Shown here: piece after piece, positions 40,963 through 56,429 of the stretch
Numbering within the stretch: position 1 is the first letter of the stretch
Layout of the letters: each line of letters opens with the position of its first letter
Source: Osedax fenrisi
Taxonomy: Eukaryota > Annelida > Polychaeta > Sabellida > Siboglinidae
Reading direction: 5' to 3'
DNA: 64,000 nt
NCBI GenBank assembly: GCA_964019155.1
Contig: CAXHSG010000228.1
Coordinates: 124,001 to 188,000 of the forward strand
Notes under the pieces: generated by a model
What the model saw: only the letters and a program-made list of their open reading frames with translations
Database searches by the model: none
Told to the model about the DNA's origin: nothing
Made by a program: the position numbers and the translations under genes

Positions 40963-43900
40963 ATGCTATACTTAAAACTAATGCTATCATTAACACCCAT
41001 GTTATAATTAAAACTAATGCTATCATTAACACCCATGCTATACTTAAAACTAATGCTATCATTAACACCCATGTTATAATTTAAACTAATGCTATCATTA
41101 ACACCCATGCTATACTTAAAACTAATGCTATCATTAACACCCATGCTATACTTAAAACTAATGCTATACTTATCTCCCATGCTATCCTTAAAACTAATGC
41201 TATCATTAAAACCCATGCTATACTTAAAACCAATGCTATCATTAACACCCATGTTATAATTAAAACTAATGCTATCATTAACACCCATGCTATACTTAAA
41301 ACTAATTATATCATTAACATCCATGATATACTTAAAACTAATAATATCATTAACACCCATGCTAAACATAAATCTAATGCTATCATTAACACTCATGCTA
41401 TACTTAAAACTAATGCTATCATTAACACCAATGCTATACTTTAAACTAATTCTATCATTAACGCCCATGCTATACTTAAAACTAATGCTATCATTAACAC
41501 CCATGCTATACTTAAAACTAATGCTATCATTAAAACCCATGCTATACTTAAAACCAATTCTATCATTAACACCCATGTTATAATTAGAACTAATGCTATC
41601 ATTAACACCCATGTCATAATTTAAACTAATGCTATCATTAACACCCATGCTATACTTAAAAATAATTCTATCATTAACACCCATGCTATACATAAAACTA
41701 ATGCTATACTTATCACCCATGCTATCCTTAAAACTAATGCTATCATTAACACTCATGCTATACTTAAAACTAATGCTATCATTAACACCCATGCTATACT
41801 TAAAACCAATGCTATCATTAACACCCATGTTATAATTAAAACTAATGCTATCATTAACACCCATGCTATACTTAAAACTAATTATATCATTAACATCCAT
41901 GATATACTTAAAACTAATACTATCATTAACACCCATGCTAAACATAAATCTAATGCTATCATTAACACCCATGCTATACTTAAAACTAATGCTATCATTA
42001 ACACCCATGCTATACTTAAAACTAATTCTATCATTAACGCCCATGCTATACTTAAAACTAATACTATCATTAACACCCATGCTATACTTAAAACTAATGC
42101 TATCATTAAAACCCATGCTATACTTAAAACCAATGCTATCATTAACACCCATGTTATAATTAAAACTAATGCTATCATTAACACCCATGTCATAATTTAA
42201 ACTAATGCTATCATTAACACCCATGCTATACTTAAAAATAATTCTATCATTAACACCCATGCTATACTTAAAAATAATGCTATACTTATCACCCATGCTA
42301 TCCTTAAAACTAATGCTATCATTAACACCCATGCTATACTTAAAACCAATGCTATCATTAACACCCATGTTATAATTAAAACTAATGTTATCATTAACAC
42401 CCATGATATACCTAAAACTAATGCTATCATTAACACCCATGTTATAATTTAAACTAATGCTATCATTAACACACATGCTATACTTAAAACTAATGCTATC
42501 ATTAACACCCATGCTATACTTAAAACTAATGCTATCATTAACACCCATGCTATACTTAAAACTAATGCTATCATTAACACCCATGCTATACTTAAAAATA
42601 ATGATATCATTAAGACCCATTCTATACTTAAAACTAATGCTATCATTAACACCCATGCTATACTTAAAACTAATGCTATCATTAACACCCATGCTATACT
42701 TAAAACTAATGTAATCATTAACGCCCATGCTATACTTAAAACTAATGCTCTCATTAACACCCATGCTATACTTAAAACTAATTCTATCATTAACACCCAT
42801 GCTATACTTAAAACTAATGCTATACTTATCACCCATGTTATAATTTAAACTAATGCTATCATTAACACCCATGCTATACTTAAAACGAATGCTATCATTA
42901 ACATCCATGCTATACTTAAAATTGATGCTATCATTAACACCCATGCTAAACATAAATCTAATGCTATCATTAACACCCATGCTATACTTAAAACTAATTC
43001 TATCATTAACGCCCATGCTATACTTAAAACTAATGCTATCATTAACACCCATGCTATACTTAAAACTAATGCTATCATTAAAACCCATGCTATACTTAAA
43101 ACCAATGTTATAATTAACACCCATGTTATAATTAAAACTAATGCTATCATTAACACCCATACTATACTTAAAACTAATGCTATCATTAACACCCATGTTA
43201 TAATTTAAACTAATGCTATCATTAACACCCATGCTATACTTAAAACTAATGCTATCATTAACACCCATGCTATACTTAAAACTAATGCTATCAGTAACAC
43301 CCATGCTATACTTAAAACTAATGCTATCATTAACACCCATGCTATCATTAAAAATAATGATATTATTAACACCCATGCTATACTTAAAACTAATGCTATC
43401 ATTAACACCCATGCTATACTTAAAACTAATGCTATAATTAACATCCATACTATACTTAAAAATAATGCTATCATTAACACCCATGCTAAATTTAAAACTA
43501 ATTCTATACTTATCTCCCATACTATCCTTAAAACTAATGCTATCATTAACACACATGCTATACTTAAAACTAATTCTATCATTAACATCCATGATATACT
43601 TAAAACTAATGCTATCATTAACATCCATGCTATACTTAAAACTAATGCTATCATTAACGCCCATGCTATACTTAAAACTAATGCTATCATTAACACCCAT
43701 GCTATACTTAAAACTAATGCTATCATTAAAACCCATGCTATACTTAAAACCAATGCTATCATTAACACCTATGTTATAATTAAAACTAATGCTATCATTA
43801 ACACCCATGCTATACTTAAAACTAATGCTATCATTAACACATATGCTACACTTAAAACTAATCCTATCATTAACACCCATGCTATACTTAAAACTAATGC

Positions 43901-44969
43901 TATCATTAACACCCATGCTATACTTAAAAATAATGATATCATTAAGACCCATTCTATACTTAAAACTAATGCTATCATTAACACCCATGCTATACTTAAA
44001 ACTAATGCTATCATTAACACCCATGCTATACTTAAAACTAATGCAATCATTAACGCCCATGCTATACTTAAAACGAATGCCTATCATTAACATCCATGCT
44101 ATACTTAAAATTGATGCTATCATTAACACCCATGCTATACTTAAAACTAATGCTATACTTATCTCCCATGCTATCCTTAAAACTAATGCTATCATTAACA
44201 CCCATGCTATACTTAAAACTAATTATATCATTAACATCCATTATATACTTAAAACTAATACTATCATTAACACCCATGCTAAACATAAATCTAATGCTAT
44301 CATTAACACCCATGCTATACTTAAAACTAATGCTATCATTAACACCCATGCTATACTTAAAACTAATTCTATCATTAACGCCCATGCTATACTTAAAACT
44401 AATGCTATCATTAACACCCATGCTATACTTAAAACTAATGCTATCAGTAACACCCATGCTATACTTAAAACTAATGCTATCATTAACACCCATGCTATCA
44501 TTAAAAATAATGATATTATTAACACCCATGCTATACTTAAAACTAATGCTATCATTAACACCCATGCTATACTTAAAACTAATGCTATAATTAACATCCA
44601 TACTATACTTAAAACTAATGCTATCATTAACACCCATGCTAAACTTAAAACTAATTCTATACTTATCTCCCATACTATCCTTAAAACTAATGCTATCATT
44701 AACACCCATGCTATACTTAAAACTAATTCTATCATTAACATCCATGATATACTTAAAACTAATGCTATCATTAACATCCATGCTATACTTAAAACTAATG
44801 CTATCATTAACGCCCATGCTATACTTAAAACTAATGCTATCTTTAACACCCATGCTATACTTAAAACTAATGCTATCATTAAAACCCATGCTATACTTAA
44901 AACCAATGCTATCATTAACACCCATGTTATAATTAAAACTAATGCTATCATTAACACCCATGCTATACT
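40963..44969 (+). repeat. Rearranged satellite block
   Basis: About 41081-41580 matches 35107-35609 (offset 5974). 41845-42190 matches 38103-38450. 42.45-42.83 kb resembles 36.33-36.71 kb. Near 44079-44082 AAACGAATGCCTATC has a 1-bp insertion that ends the longest minus-strand open frame to its right. I see no element other than satellite monomers. Confidence 0.75.
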
Positions 44970-47900
44970 TAAAACTAATGCTATCATTAACACCTATGCT
45001 ATACTTAAAACTAATGCTATCATTAACACCCATGCTATACTTAAAACTAATGCTATCATTAACACCCATGCTATACTTAAAACTAATGCTATCATTAACA
45101 CCCATGCTATACTTAAAACTAATGCAATCATTAACGCCCATGCTATACTTAAAACTAATTCTATCATTAACACCCATGCTATACTTAAAACTAATTCTAT
45201 CATTAACACCCATGCTATACTTAAAACTAATGCTATACTTATCACCCATGTTATAATTTAAACTAATGCTATCATTAACACCCATTCTATACTTAAAACT
45301 AATGCTATCATTAACACCCATGCTATACTTAAAACTAATGCTATCAGTAACACCCATGCTATACTTAAAACTAATGCTATCATTAACACCCATGCTATAA
45401 TTAAAAATAATGATATTATTAACACCCATGCTATACTTAAAACTAATGCTATCATTAACACCCATGCTATACTTAAAACTAATGCTATAATTAACATCCA
45501 TACTATACTTAAAACTAATGCTATCATTAACACCCATGCTAAACTTAAAACCAATTCTATACTTATCTCCCATGCTATCCTTAAAACTAATGCTATCAGT
45601 AACACCCATGCTATACTTAAAACTAATTCTATCATTAACACCCATGCTATACTTAAAACTAATGCTATACTTATCACCCATGTTATAATTTAAACTAATG
45701 CTATCATTAACACCCATGCTATACTTAAAACGAATGCTATCATTAACATCCATGCTATACTTAAAATTGATGCTATCATTAACACCCATGCTATACTTAA
45801 AACTAATGCTATACTTATCTCCCATGCTATCCTTAAAACTAATTCTATCATTAACACCCATGCTATACTTAAAACTAATTATATCATTAACATCCATTAT
45901 ATACTTAAAACTAATACTATCATTAACACCCATGCTAAACATAAATCTAATGCTATCATTAACACCCATACTATACTTAAAACTAATGCTATCATTAACA
46001 CCCATATTATAATTTAAACTAATGCTATCATTAACATCCATGCTATACTTAAAATTGATGCTATCATTAACACCCATGCTATACTTAAAACTAATGCTAT
46101 ACTTATCTCCCATGCTATCCTTAAAACTAATGCTATCATTAACACCCATGCTATACTTAAAACTAATTATATCATTAACATCCATTATATACTTAAAACT
46201 AATACTATCATTAACACCCATGCTAAACATAAATCTAATGCTATCATTAACATCCATACTATACTTAAAACTAATGCTATCATTAACACCCATATTATAA
46301 TTTAAACTAATGCTATCATTAACACCCATGCTATACTTAAAACTAATGCTATCATTAACACCCATGCTATACTTAAAACTAATTCTATCAGTAACACCCA
46401 TGCTATACTTAAAACTAATGCTATCATTAACACCCATGCTATAATTAAAAATAATGATATTATTAACACCCATGCTATACTTAAAACTAATGCTATCATT
46501 AACACCCATGCTATACTTAAAACTAATGCTATAATTAACATCCATACTATACTTAAAACTAATGCTATCATTAACACCCATGCTAAACTTAAAACCAATT
46601 CTATACTTATCTCCCATGCTATCCTTAAAACTAATGCTATCAGTAACACCCATGCTATACTTAAAACTAATTCTATCATTAACACACATGCTATACTTAA
46701 AACTAATGCTATACTTATCACCCATGTTATAATTTAAACTAATGCTATCATTAACACCCATGCTATACTTAAAACGAATGCTATCATTAACATCCATGCT
46801 ATACTTAAAATTGATGCTATCATTAACACCCATGCTATACTTAAAACTAATGCTATACTTATCTCCCATGCTATCCTTAAAACTAATGCTATCATTAACA
46901 CCCATGCTATACTTAAAACTAATTATATCATTAACATCCATTATATACTTAAAACTAATACTATCATTAACACCCATGCTAAACATAAATCTAATGCTAT
47001 CATTAACACCCATACTATACTTAAAACTAATGCTATCATTAACACCCATATTATAATTTAAACTAATGCTATCATTAACACCCATGCTATACTTAAAACT
47101 AATGCTATCATTAACACCCATGCTATACTTAAAACTAATGCTATCAGTAACACCCATGCTATACTTAAAACTAATGCTATCATTAACACCCATGCTATAA
47201 TTAAAAATAATGATATTATTAACACCCATGCTAAACTTAAAACTAATTCTATACTTATCTCCCATACTATCCTTAAAACTAATGCTATCATTAACACCCA
47301 TGCTATACTTAAAACTAATTCTATCATTAACATCCATGATATACTTAAAACTAATGCTATCATTAACATCCATGCTATACTTAAAACTAATGCTATCATT
47401 AACGCCCATGCTATACTTAAAACTAATGCTATCTTTAACACCCATGCTATACTTAAAACTAATGCTATCATTAAAACCCATGCTATACTTAAAACCAATG
47501 CTATCATTAACACCCATGTTATAATTAAAACTAATGCTATCATTAACACCCATGCTATACTTAAAACTAATGCTATCATTAACACCTATGCTATACTTAA
47601 AACTAATGCTATCATTAACACCCATGCTATACTTAAAACTAATGCTATCATTAACACCCATGCTATACTTAAAACTAATGCTATCTTTAACACCCATGCT
47701 ATACTTAAAACTAATGCTATCATTAAAACCCATGCTATACTTAAAACTAATGCTATACTTATCACCCATGTTATAATTTAAACTAATGCTATCATTAACA
47801 CCCATGCTATACTTAAAACGAATGCTATCATTAACATCCATGCTATACTTAAAATTGATGCTATCATTAACACCCATGCTATACTTAAAACTAATGCTAT

Positions 47901-48533
47901 ACTTATCTCCCATGCTATCCTTAAAACTAATGCTATCATTAACACCCATGCTATACTTAAAACTAATTATATCATTAACATCCATTATATACTTAAAACT
48001 AATACTATCATTAACACCCATGCTAAACATAAATCTAATGCTATCATTAACACCCATACTATACTTAAAACTAATGCTATCATTAACACCCATATTATAA
48101 TTTAAACTAATGCTATCATTAACACCCATGCTATACTTAAAACTAATGCTATCATTAACACCCATGCTATACTTAAAACTAATGCTATAATTAACATCCA
48201 TACTATACTTAAAACTAATGCTATCATTAACACCCATGCTAAACTTAAAACCAATTCTATACTTATCTCCCATGCTATCCTTAAAACTAATGCTATCATT
48301 AACACCCATGCTATACTTAAAACTAATTCTATCATTAACATCCATGATATACTTAAAACTAATGCTATCATTAACATCCATGCTATACTTAAAACTAATG
48401 CTATCATTAACGCCCATGCTATACTTAAAACTAATGCTATCATTAACACCCATGCTATACTTAAAACTAATTATATCATTAACATCCATGATATACTTAA
48501 AACTAATACTATCATTAACACCCATGCTAAACT
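44970..48533 (+). repeat. 3564-bp HOR, copy 1 of a direct tandem pair
   Basis: This is 99 monomers immediately followed by a second copy. The unit holds three related sub-blocks beginning near 45698, 46742 and 47786 (spacing 1044 bp, 29 monomers). I noticed only two substitutions between the copies: T at 46253 against C at 49817, and C at 47433 against A at 50997. Such identity in a fast-changing satellite implies a very recent duplication or an assembly duplication. Confidence 0.9.
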
Positions 48534-51500
48534 TAAAACTAATGCTATCATTAACACCTATGCTATACTTAAAACTAATGCTATCATTAACACCCATGCT
48601 ATACTTAAAACTAATGCTATCATTAACACCCATGCTATACTTAAAACTAATGCTATCATTAACACCCATGCTATACTTAAAACTAATGCAATCATTAACG
48701 CCCATGCTATACTTAAAACTAATTCTATCATTAACACCCATGCTATACTTAAAACTAATTCTATCATTAACACCCATGCTATACTTAAAACTAATGCTAT
48801 ACTTATCACCCATGTTATAATTTAAACTAATGCTATCATTAACACCCATTCTATACTTAAAACTAATGCTATCATTAACACCCATGCTATACTTAAAACT
48901 AATGCTATCAGTAACACCCATGCTATACTTAAAACTAATGCTATCATTAACACCCATGCTATAATTAAAAATAATGATATTATTAACACCCATGCTATAC
49001 TTAAAACTAATGCTATCATTAACACCCATGCTATACTTAAAACTAATGCTATAATTAACATCCATACTATACTTAAAACTAATGCTATCATTAACACCCA
49101 TGCTAAACTTAAAACCAATTCTATACTTATCTCCCATGCTATCCTTAAAACTAATGCTATCAGTAACACCCATGCTATACTTAAAACTAATTCTATCATT
49201 AACACCCATGCTATACTTAAAACTAATGCTATACTTATCACCCATGTTATAATTTAAACTAATGCTATCATTAACACCCATGCTATACTTAAAACGAATG
49301 CTATCATTAACATCCATGCTATACTTAAAATTGATGCTATCATTAACACCCATGCTATACTTAAAACTAATGCTATACTTATCTCCCATGCTATCCTTAA
49401 AACTAATTCTATCATTAACACCCATGCTATACTTAAAACTAATTATATCATTAACATCCATTATATACTTAAAACTAATACTATCATTAACACCCATGCT
49501 AAACATAAATCTAATGCTATCATTAACACCCATACTATACTTAAAACTAATGCTATCATTAACACCCATATTATAATTTAAACTAATGCTATCATTAACA
49601 TCCATGCTATACTTAAAATTGATGCTATCATTAACACCCATGCTATACTTAAAACTAATGCTATACTTATCTCCCATGCTATCCTTAAAACTAATGCTAT
49701 CATTAACACCCATGCTATACTTAAAACTAATTATATCATTAACATCCATTATATACTTAAAACTAATACTATCATTAACACCCATGCTAAACATAAATCT
49801 AATGCTATCATTAACACCCATACTATACTTAAAACTAATGCTATCATTAACACCCATATTATAATTTAAACTAATGCTATCATTAACACCCATGCTATAC
49901 TTAAAACTAATGCTATCATTAACACCCATGCTATACTTAAAACTAATTCTATCAGTAACACCCATGCTATACTTAAAACTAATGCTATCATTAACACCCA
50001 TGCTATAATTAAAAATAATGATATTATTAACACCCATGCTATACTTAAAACTAATGCTATCATTAACACCCATGCTATACTTAAAACTAATGCTATAATT
50101 AACATCCATACTATACTTAAAACTAATGCTATCATTAACACCCATGCTAAACTTAAAACCAATTCTATACTTATCTCCCATGCTATCCTTAAAACTAATG
50201 CTATCAGTAACACCCATGCTATACTTAAAACTAATTCTATCATTAACACACATGCTATACTTAAAACTAATGCTATACTTATCACCCATGTTATAATTTA
50301 AACTAATGCTATCATTAACACCCATGCTATACTTAAAACGAATGCTATCATTAACATCCATGCTATACTTAAAATTGATGCTATCATTAACACCCATGCT
50401 ATACTTAAAACTAATGCTATACTTATCTCCCATGCTATCCTTAAAACTAATGCTATCATTAACACCCATGCTATACTTAAAACTAATTATATCATTAACA
50501 TCCATTATATACTTAAAACTAATACTATCATTAACACCCATGCTAAACATAAATCTAATGCTATCATTAACACCCATACTATACTTAAAACTAATGCTAT
50601 CATTAACACCCATATTATAATTTAAACTAATGCTATCATTAACACCCATGCTATACTTAAAACTAATGCTATCATTAACACCCATGCTATACTTAAAACT
50701 AATGCTATCAGTAACACCCATGCTATACTTAAAACTAATGCTATCATTAACACCCATGCTATAATTAAAAATAATGATATTATTAACACCCATGCTAAAC
50801 TTAAAACTAATTCTATACTTATCTCCCATACTATCCTTAAAACTAATGCTATCATTAACACCCATGCTATACTTAAAACTAATTCTATCATTAACATCCA
50901 TGATATACTTAAAACTAATGCTATCATTAACATCCATGCTATACTTAAAACTAATGCTATCATTAACGCCCATGCTATACTTAAAACTAATGCTATATTT
51001 AACACCCATGCTATACTTAAAACTAATGCTATCATTAAAACCCATGCTATACTTAAAACCAATGCTATCATTAACACCCATGTTATAATTAAAACTAATG
51101 CTATCATTAACACCCATGCTATACTTAAAACTAATGCTATCATTAACACCTATGCTATACTTAAAACTAATGCTATCATTAACACCCATGCTATACTTAA
51201 AACTAATGCTATCATTAACACCCATGCTATACTTAAAACTAATGCTATCTTTAACACCCATGCTATACTTAAAACTAATGCTATCATTAAAACCCATGCT
51301 ATACTTAAAACTAATGCTATACTTATCACCCATGTTATAATTTAAACTAATGCTATCATTAACACCCATGCTATACTTAAAACGAATGCTATCATTAACA
51401 TCCATGCTATACTTAAAATTGATGCTATCATTAACACCCATGCTATACTTAAAACTAATGCTATACTTATCTCCCATGCTATCCTTAAAACTAATGCTAT

Positions 51501-52097
51501 CATTAACACCCATGCTATACTTAAAACTAATTATATCATTAACATCCATTATATACTTAAAACTAATACTATCATTAACACCCATGCTAAACATAAATCT
51601 AATGCTATCATTAACACCCATACTATACTTAAAACTAATGCTATCATTAACACCCATATTATAATTTAAACTAATGCTATCATTAACACCCATGCTATAC
51701 TTAAAACTAATGCTATCATTAACACCCATGCTATACTTAAAACTAATGCTATAATTAACATCCATACTATACTTAAAACTAATGCTATCATTAACACCCA
51801 TGCTAAACTTAAAACCAATTCTATACTTATCTCCCATGCTATCCTTAAAACTAATGCTATCATTAACACCCATGCTATACTTAAAACTAATTCTATCATT
51901 AACATCCATGATATACTTAAAACTAATGCTATCATTAACATCCATGCTATACTTAAAACTAATGCTATCATTAACGCCCATGCTATACTTAAAACTAATG
52001 CTATCATTAACACCCATGCTATACTTAAAACTAATTATATCATTAACATCCATGATATACTTAAAACTAATACTATCATTAACACCCATGCTAAACA
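48534..52097 (+). repeat. 3564-bp HOR, copy 2 of a direct tandem pair
   Basis: Abuts copy 1 with no gap. Its sub-blocks begin near 49262, 50306 and 51350, again 1044 bp apart. The match ends near 52097, where the sequence changes to the AAACATAAATC form instead of AAACTTAAAACTAATGC. Confidence 0.9.
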
Positions 52098-52573
52098 TAA
52101 ATCTAATGCTATCATTAACACCCATGCTATACTTAAAACTAATGCTATCATTAACACCCATGCTATACTTAAAACTAATTCTATCATTAACGCCCATGCT
52201 ATACTTAAAACTAATGCTATCAATAACACCCATGCTATACTTAAAACTAATGCTATCATTAAAACCCATGCTATACTTAAAACCAATGCTATCATTAACA
52301 CCCATGTTATAATTAAAACTAATGCTATCATTAACACCCATGTCATAATTTAAACTAATGCTATCATTAACACCCATGCTATCCTTAAAACTAATGCTAT
52401 CATTAACACCCATGCTATACTTAAAACTAATTCTATCATTAACATCCATGATATACGTAAAACTAATGCTATCATTAACAGCCATGCTATACTTAAAACT
52501 AATGCTATACTTATCACCCATGCTATACTTAAAACTAATGCTATACTTATCACTCATCCTATCCTTAAAACTA

Positions 52574-52609
52574 ATGCTATAATTATCACCCATGTTATCA
52601 TTAACATCC
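52574..52609 (+). repeat. Half-unit phase slip (A-A), copy 4
   Basis: ATGCTATAATTATCACCC is followed by ATGTTATCATTAACATCC. Same junction as at 341, but with ATTATCACCC in place of ATTATTACCC. Confidence 0.85.
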
Positions 52610-54337
52610 ATTCTATACATAAAACTATTGCTATCATTAACACCCATGATATACTTAAAACTAATACTATCATTAACACCCATGCTATCTTTAAAAATAA
52701 TGATATCATTAACACCCATTCTATACTTAAAACTAATGCTATCATTAACACCCATGCTATACTTAAAACTAATGCTATCATTAACACCCATGCTATACTT
52801 AAAACTAATGCTATAATTAAAACCCATGCTATACTTAAAACTAATGCTATATTTAACACCCATGCTATACTTAAAACGAATGCTATCATTAACACCCATG
52901 CTATACTTAAAACCAATGCTATCATTAACGCCCATGCTATACTTAAAACTAATGCTATCATTAACACCCATGCTATACTTAAAACTTATGCTATCATTAA
53001 CACCCATGCTATACTTAAAACTAATGCTATCATTAACACCCATGCTATACCTAAAACTAATGCTATACTTATCACCCATGCTTTCCTTAAAACTAATACT
53101 ATCATTAACGCCCATGCTATACTTAAAACTAATGCTATCATTAACACCCATGCTATACTTAAAACTAATGCTATCATTAAAACCCATACTATACTTAAAA
53201 CCAATGCTATCATTAACACCCATGTTATAATTAAAACTAATGCTATCATTAACACCCATGCTATACTTAAAACTAATGCTATCATTAACACCCATGCTAT
53301 ACTTAAAACTAATGCTATCATTAACACCCATGCTATACTTAAAACTAATGTTATCATTAAAACCCATGCTATACTTAAAACTAATGATATCATTAAAACC
53401 CATGCTATACTTAAAACTAATGCTATCATTAACGCCTATGCTATACTTAAAACTAATGCTATCATTAACACCCATGCTATACTTAAAACTAATGCTATCA
53501 TTAAAACCCATGCTATACTTAAAACCAATGCTATCATTAACACCCATGTTATAATTAAAACTAATGCTATCAGTAACACCCATGTCATAATTTAAACTAA
53601 TGCTATCATTAACACCCATGCTATACTTAAAACTAATTCTATCATTAACACCCATGCTATACTTAAAACTAATGCTATACTTATCACCCATGCTATCCTT
53701 AAAACTAATGCTATCATTAACACTCATGCTATACTTAAAACTAATGCTATCATTAACACCCATGCTATACTTAAAACCAATGCTATCATTAACACCCATG
53801 TTATAATTAAAACTAATGCTATCATTAACACCCATGATATACCTAAAACTAATGCTATCATTAACACCCATGTTATAATTTAAACTAATGCTATCATTAA
53901 CACACATGCTATACTTAAAACTAATGCTATCATTAAAACCCATGCTATACATAAAACCAATGCTATCATTAACACCCATTTTATAATTAAAACTAATGCT
54001 AATATTAACACCCATGCTATACGTAAAACTAATGCTATCATTAAAACCCATGTTATAATTTAAACTAATGCTATCATTAACACCCATGCTATACTTAAAA
54101 CGAATGCTATCATTAACATCCATGCTATACTTAAAATTGATGCTATCATTAACACCCATGCTATACTTAAAACTAATGCTATCATTAACACCCATGCTAT
54201 ACTTAAAAATAATGCTATCATTAACACCCATGCTATACTTAAAACTAATGCTATCATTAAAACCCATGCTATACATAACACCAATGCTATCATTAACACC
54301 CATGTTATAATTAAAACTAATGCTATCATTAACACCC

Positions 54338-54373
54338 ATGCTATACTTAAAACTAATTATATACTTAAAACTA
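54338..54373 (+). repeat. Half-unit phase slip (B-B), copy 2
   Basis: ATGCTATACTTAAAACTA is followed by ATTATATACTTAAAACTA, as at 971-1006, 53 kb away. Confidence 0.85.
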
Positions 54374-54733
54374 ATGCTATAATTAACATCCATGCTATAC
54401 TTAAAACTAATGCTATCATTAACACCCATGCTAAACTTAAAACTAATTCTATACTTATCTCCCATGCTATCCTTAAAACTAATGCTATCATTAACACCCA
54501 TGCTATACTTAAAACTAATTCTATCATTAACAGCCATGCTATACTTAAAACTAATGCTATACTTATCACCCATGCTATACTTAAAACTAATGCTATCATT
54601 AACACCCATGCTATACTTAAAACTAATTCTATCATTAACAGCCATGCTATACTTAAAACTAATGCTATACTTATCACCCATGCTATACTTAAAACTAATG
54701 CTATACTTATCACTCATCCTATCCTTAAAACTA

Positions 54734-54769
54734 ATGCTATAATTATCACCCATGTTATCATTAACATCC
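54734..54769 (+). repeat. Half-unit phase slip (A-A), copy 5
   Basis: Same A-A junction as at 52574, 2160 bp (60 monomers) downstream. Confidence 0.85.
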
Positions 54770-54877
54770 ATTCTATACATAAAACTAATGCTATCATTAA
54801 AACCCATGCTATACATAACACCAATGCTATCATTAACACCCATGTTATAATTAAAACTAATGCTATCATTAACACCC

Positions 54878-54913
54878 ATGCTATACTTAAAACTAATTAT
54901 ATACTTAAAACTA
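54878..54913 (+). repeat. Half-unit phase slip (B-B), copy 3
   Basis: Copy of the 54338 junction at +540 bp, within the local 540-bp duplication. Confidence 0.85.
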
Positions 54914-56429
54914 ATGCTATAATTAACATCCATGCTATACTTAAAACTAATGCTATCATTAACACCCATGCTAAACTTAAAACTAATTCTATACTTATCT
55001 CCCATGCTATCCTTAAAACTAATGCTATCATTAACACCCATGCTATACTTAAAACTAATACTATCATTAACACCCATGCTATTTTTAAAAATAATGATAT
55101 CATTAACACCCATTATATACTTAAAACTAATGATATCATTAACACCCATGCTATACTTAAAACTAATGCTATCATTAACACCCATGCTATACTTAAAACT
55201 AATGCTATACTTAACACCCATGCTTTCCTTAAAACTAATACTATCATTAACGCCCATGCTATACTTAAAACTAATGCTATCATTAACACCCATGCTATAC
55301 TTAAAACTAATGCTATCATTAAAACCCATACTATACTTAAAACCAATGCTATCATTAACACCCATGTTATAATTAAAACTAATGCTATCATTAACACCCA
55401 TGCTATACTTAAAACTAATGCTATCATTAACACCCATGCTATACTTAAAACTAATGCTATCATTAACAACCATGCTATACTTAAAACTAATACTATCATT
55501 AAAACCCATGCTATACTTAAAACTAATGATATCATTAAAAACCATGCTATACTTAAAACTAATGCTATCATTAACACCCATGCTATACTTAAAACTAATG
55601 CTATAATTAACATCCATGCTATACTTAAAATTAATGCTATCATTAACACCCATGCTATACTTAAAACGAATGCTATACTTATCTCCCATGCTTTACTTAA
55701 AACTAATGCTATCATTAACACCCATGCTATACTTAAAACTAATTCTATCATTAACGCCTATGCTATACTTAAAACTAATGCTATCATTAAAACCCATGCT
55801 ATACTTAAAACCAATGCTATTATTAACACCCATGTTATAATTAAAACTAATGCTATCAGTAACACCCATGTCATAATTTAAACTAATGCTATCATTAACA
55901 CCCATGATATACTTAAAACTAATTCTATCATTAACACCCATGCTATACTTAAAACAATTGCTATACTTATCACCATGCTATCCTTAAAACTAATGCTATC
56001 ATTAACACTCATGCTATACTTAAAACTAATGCTATCATTAACACCCATGCTATACTTAAAACCAATGCTATCATTAACACCCATGTTATAATTAAAACTA
56101 ATGCTATCATTAACACCCATGTTATAATTTAAACTAATGCTATCATTAACACCCATGCTATACTTAAAACTAATGCTATCATTAACACCCATGCTATACT
56201 TAAAACTAATTATATCATTAACATCCATGATATACTTAAAACTAATACTATCATTAACACCCATGCTAAACATAAATCTAATGCTATCATTAACGCCCAT
56301 GCTATACTTAAAACTAATGCTATCATTAACACCCATGATATACTTAAAACTAATGCAATCATTAACGCCCATGCTATACTTAAAACTAATGCTATCATTA
56401 ACACCCATGCTATACTTAAAACTAATGCT

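Larger units (their letters stand above)
44068..55689 (-). other. 3,873-codon open frame in satellite; probably not a gene
   Basis: Same 12-residue repeat and frame as at 17298-29591. To the right it is limited by a TAA made by CTTTAC near 55690, and to the left by a 1-bp insertion near 44080, after which it soon stops. It contains irregular units such as SISFKYIISFKYS where 18-bp phase slips occur; being 6 codons, these keep the frame. No independent sign of coding. Confidence 0.85.
52098..56429 (+). repeat. Irregular block related to the left end of the window
   Basis: Carries the same rare variants as 1-1640 (CTTATCACTCATCC, ATGTTATCATTAACATCC, ATTCTATACATAAAACTA), with phase slips at 52574, 54338, 54734 and 54878. 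54240-54520 recurs at 54780-55060, 540 bp away and identical as far as I compared. A 108-bp (three-monomer) duplication starts near 54493. A CTTTAC change near 55690 makes a stop codon in the long minus-strand frame. A CACC deletion lies at 55971-55974. No gene. Confidence 0.8.
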
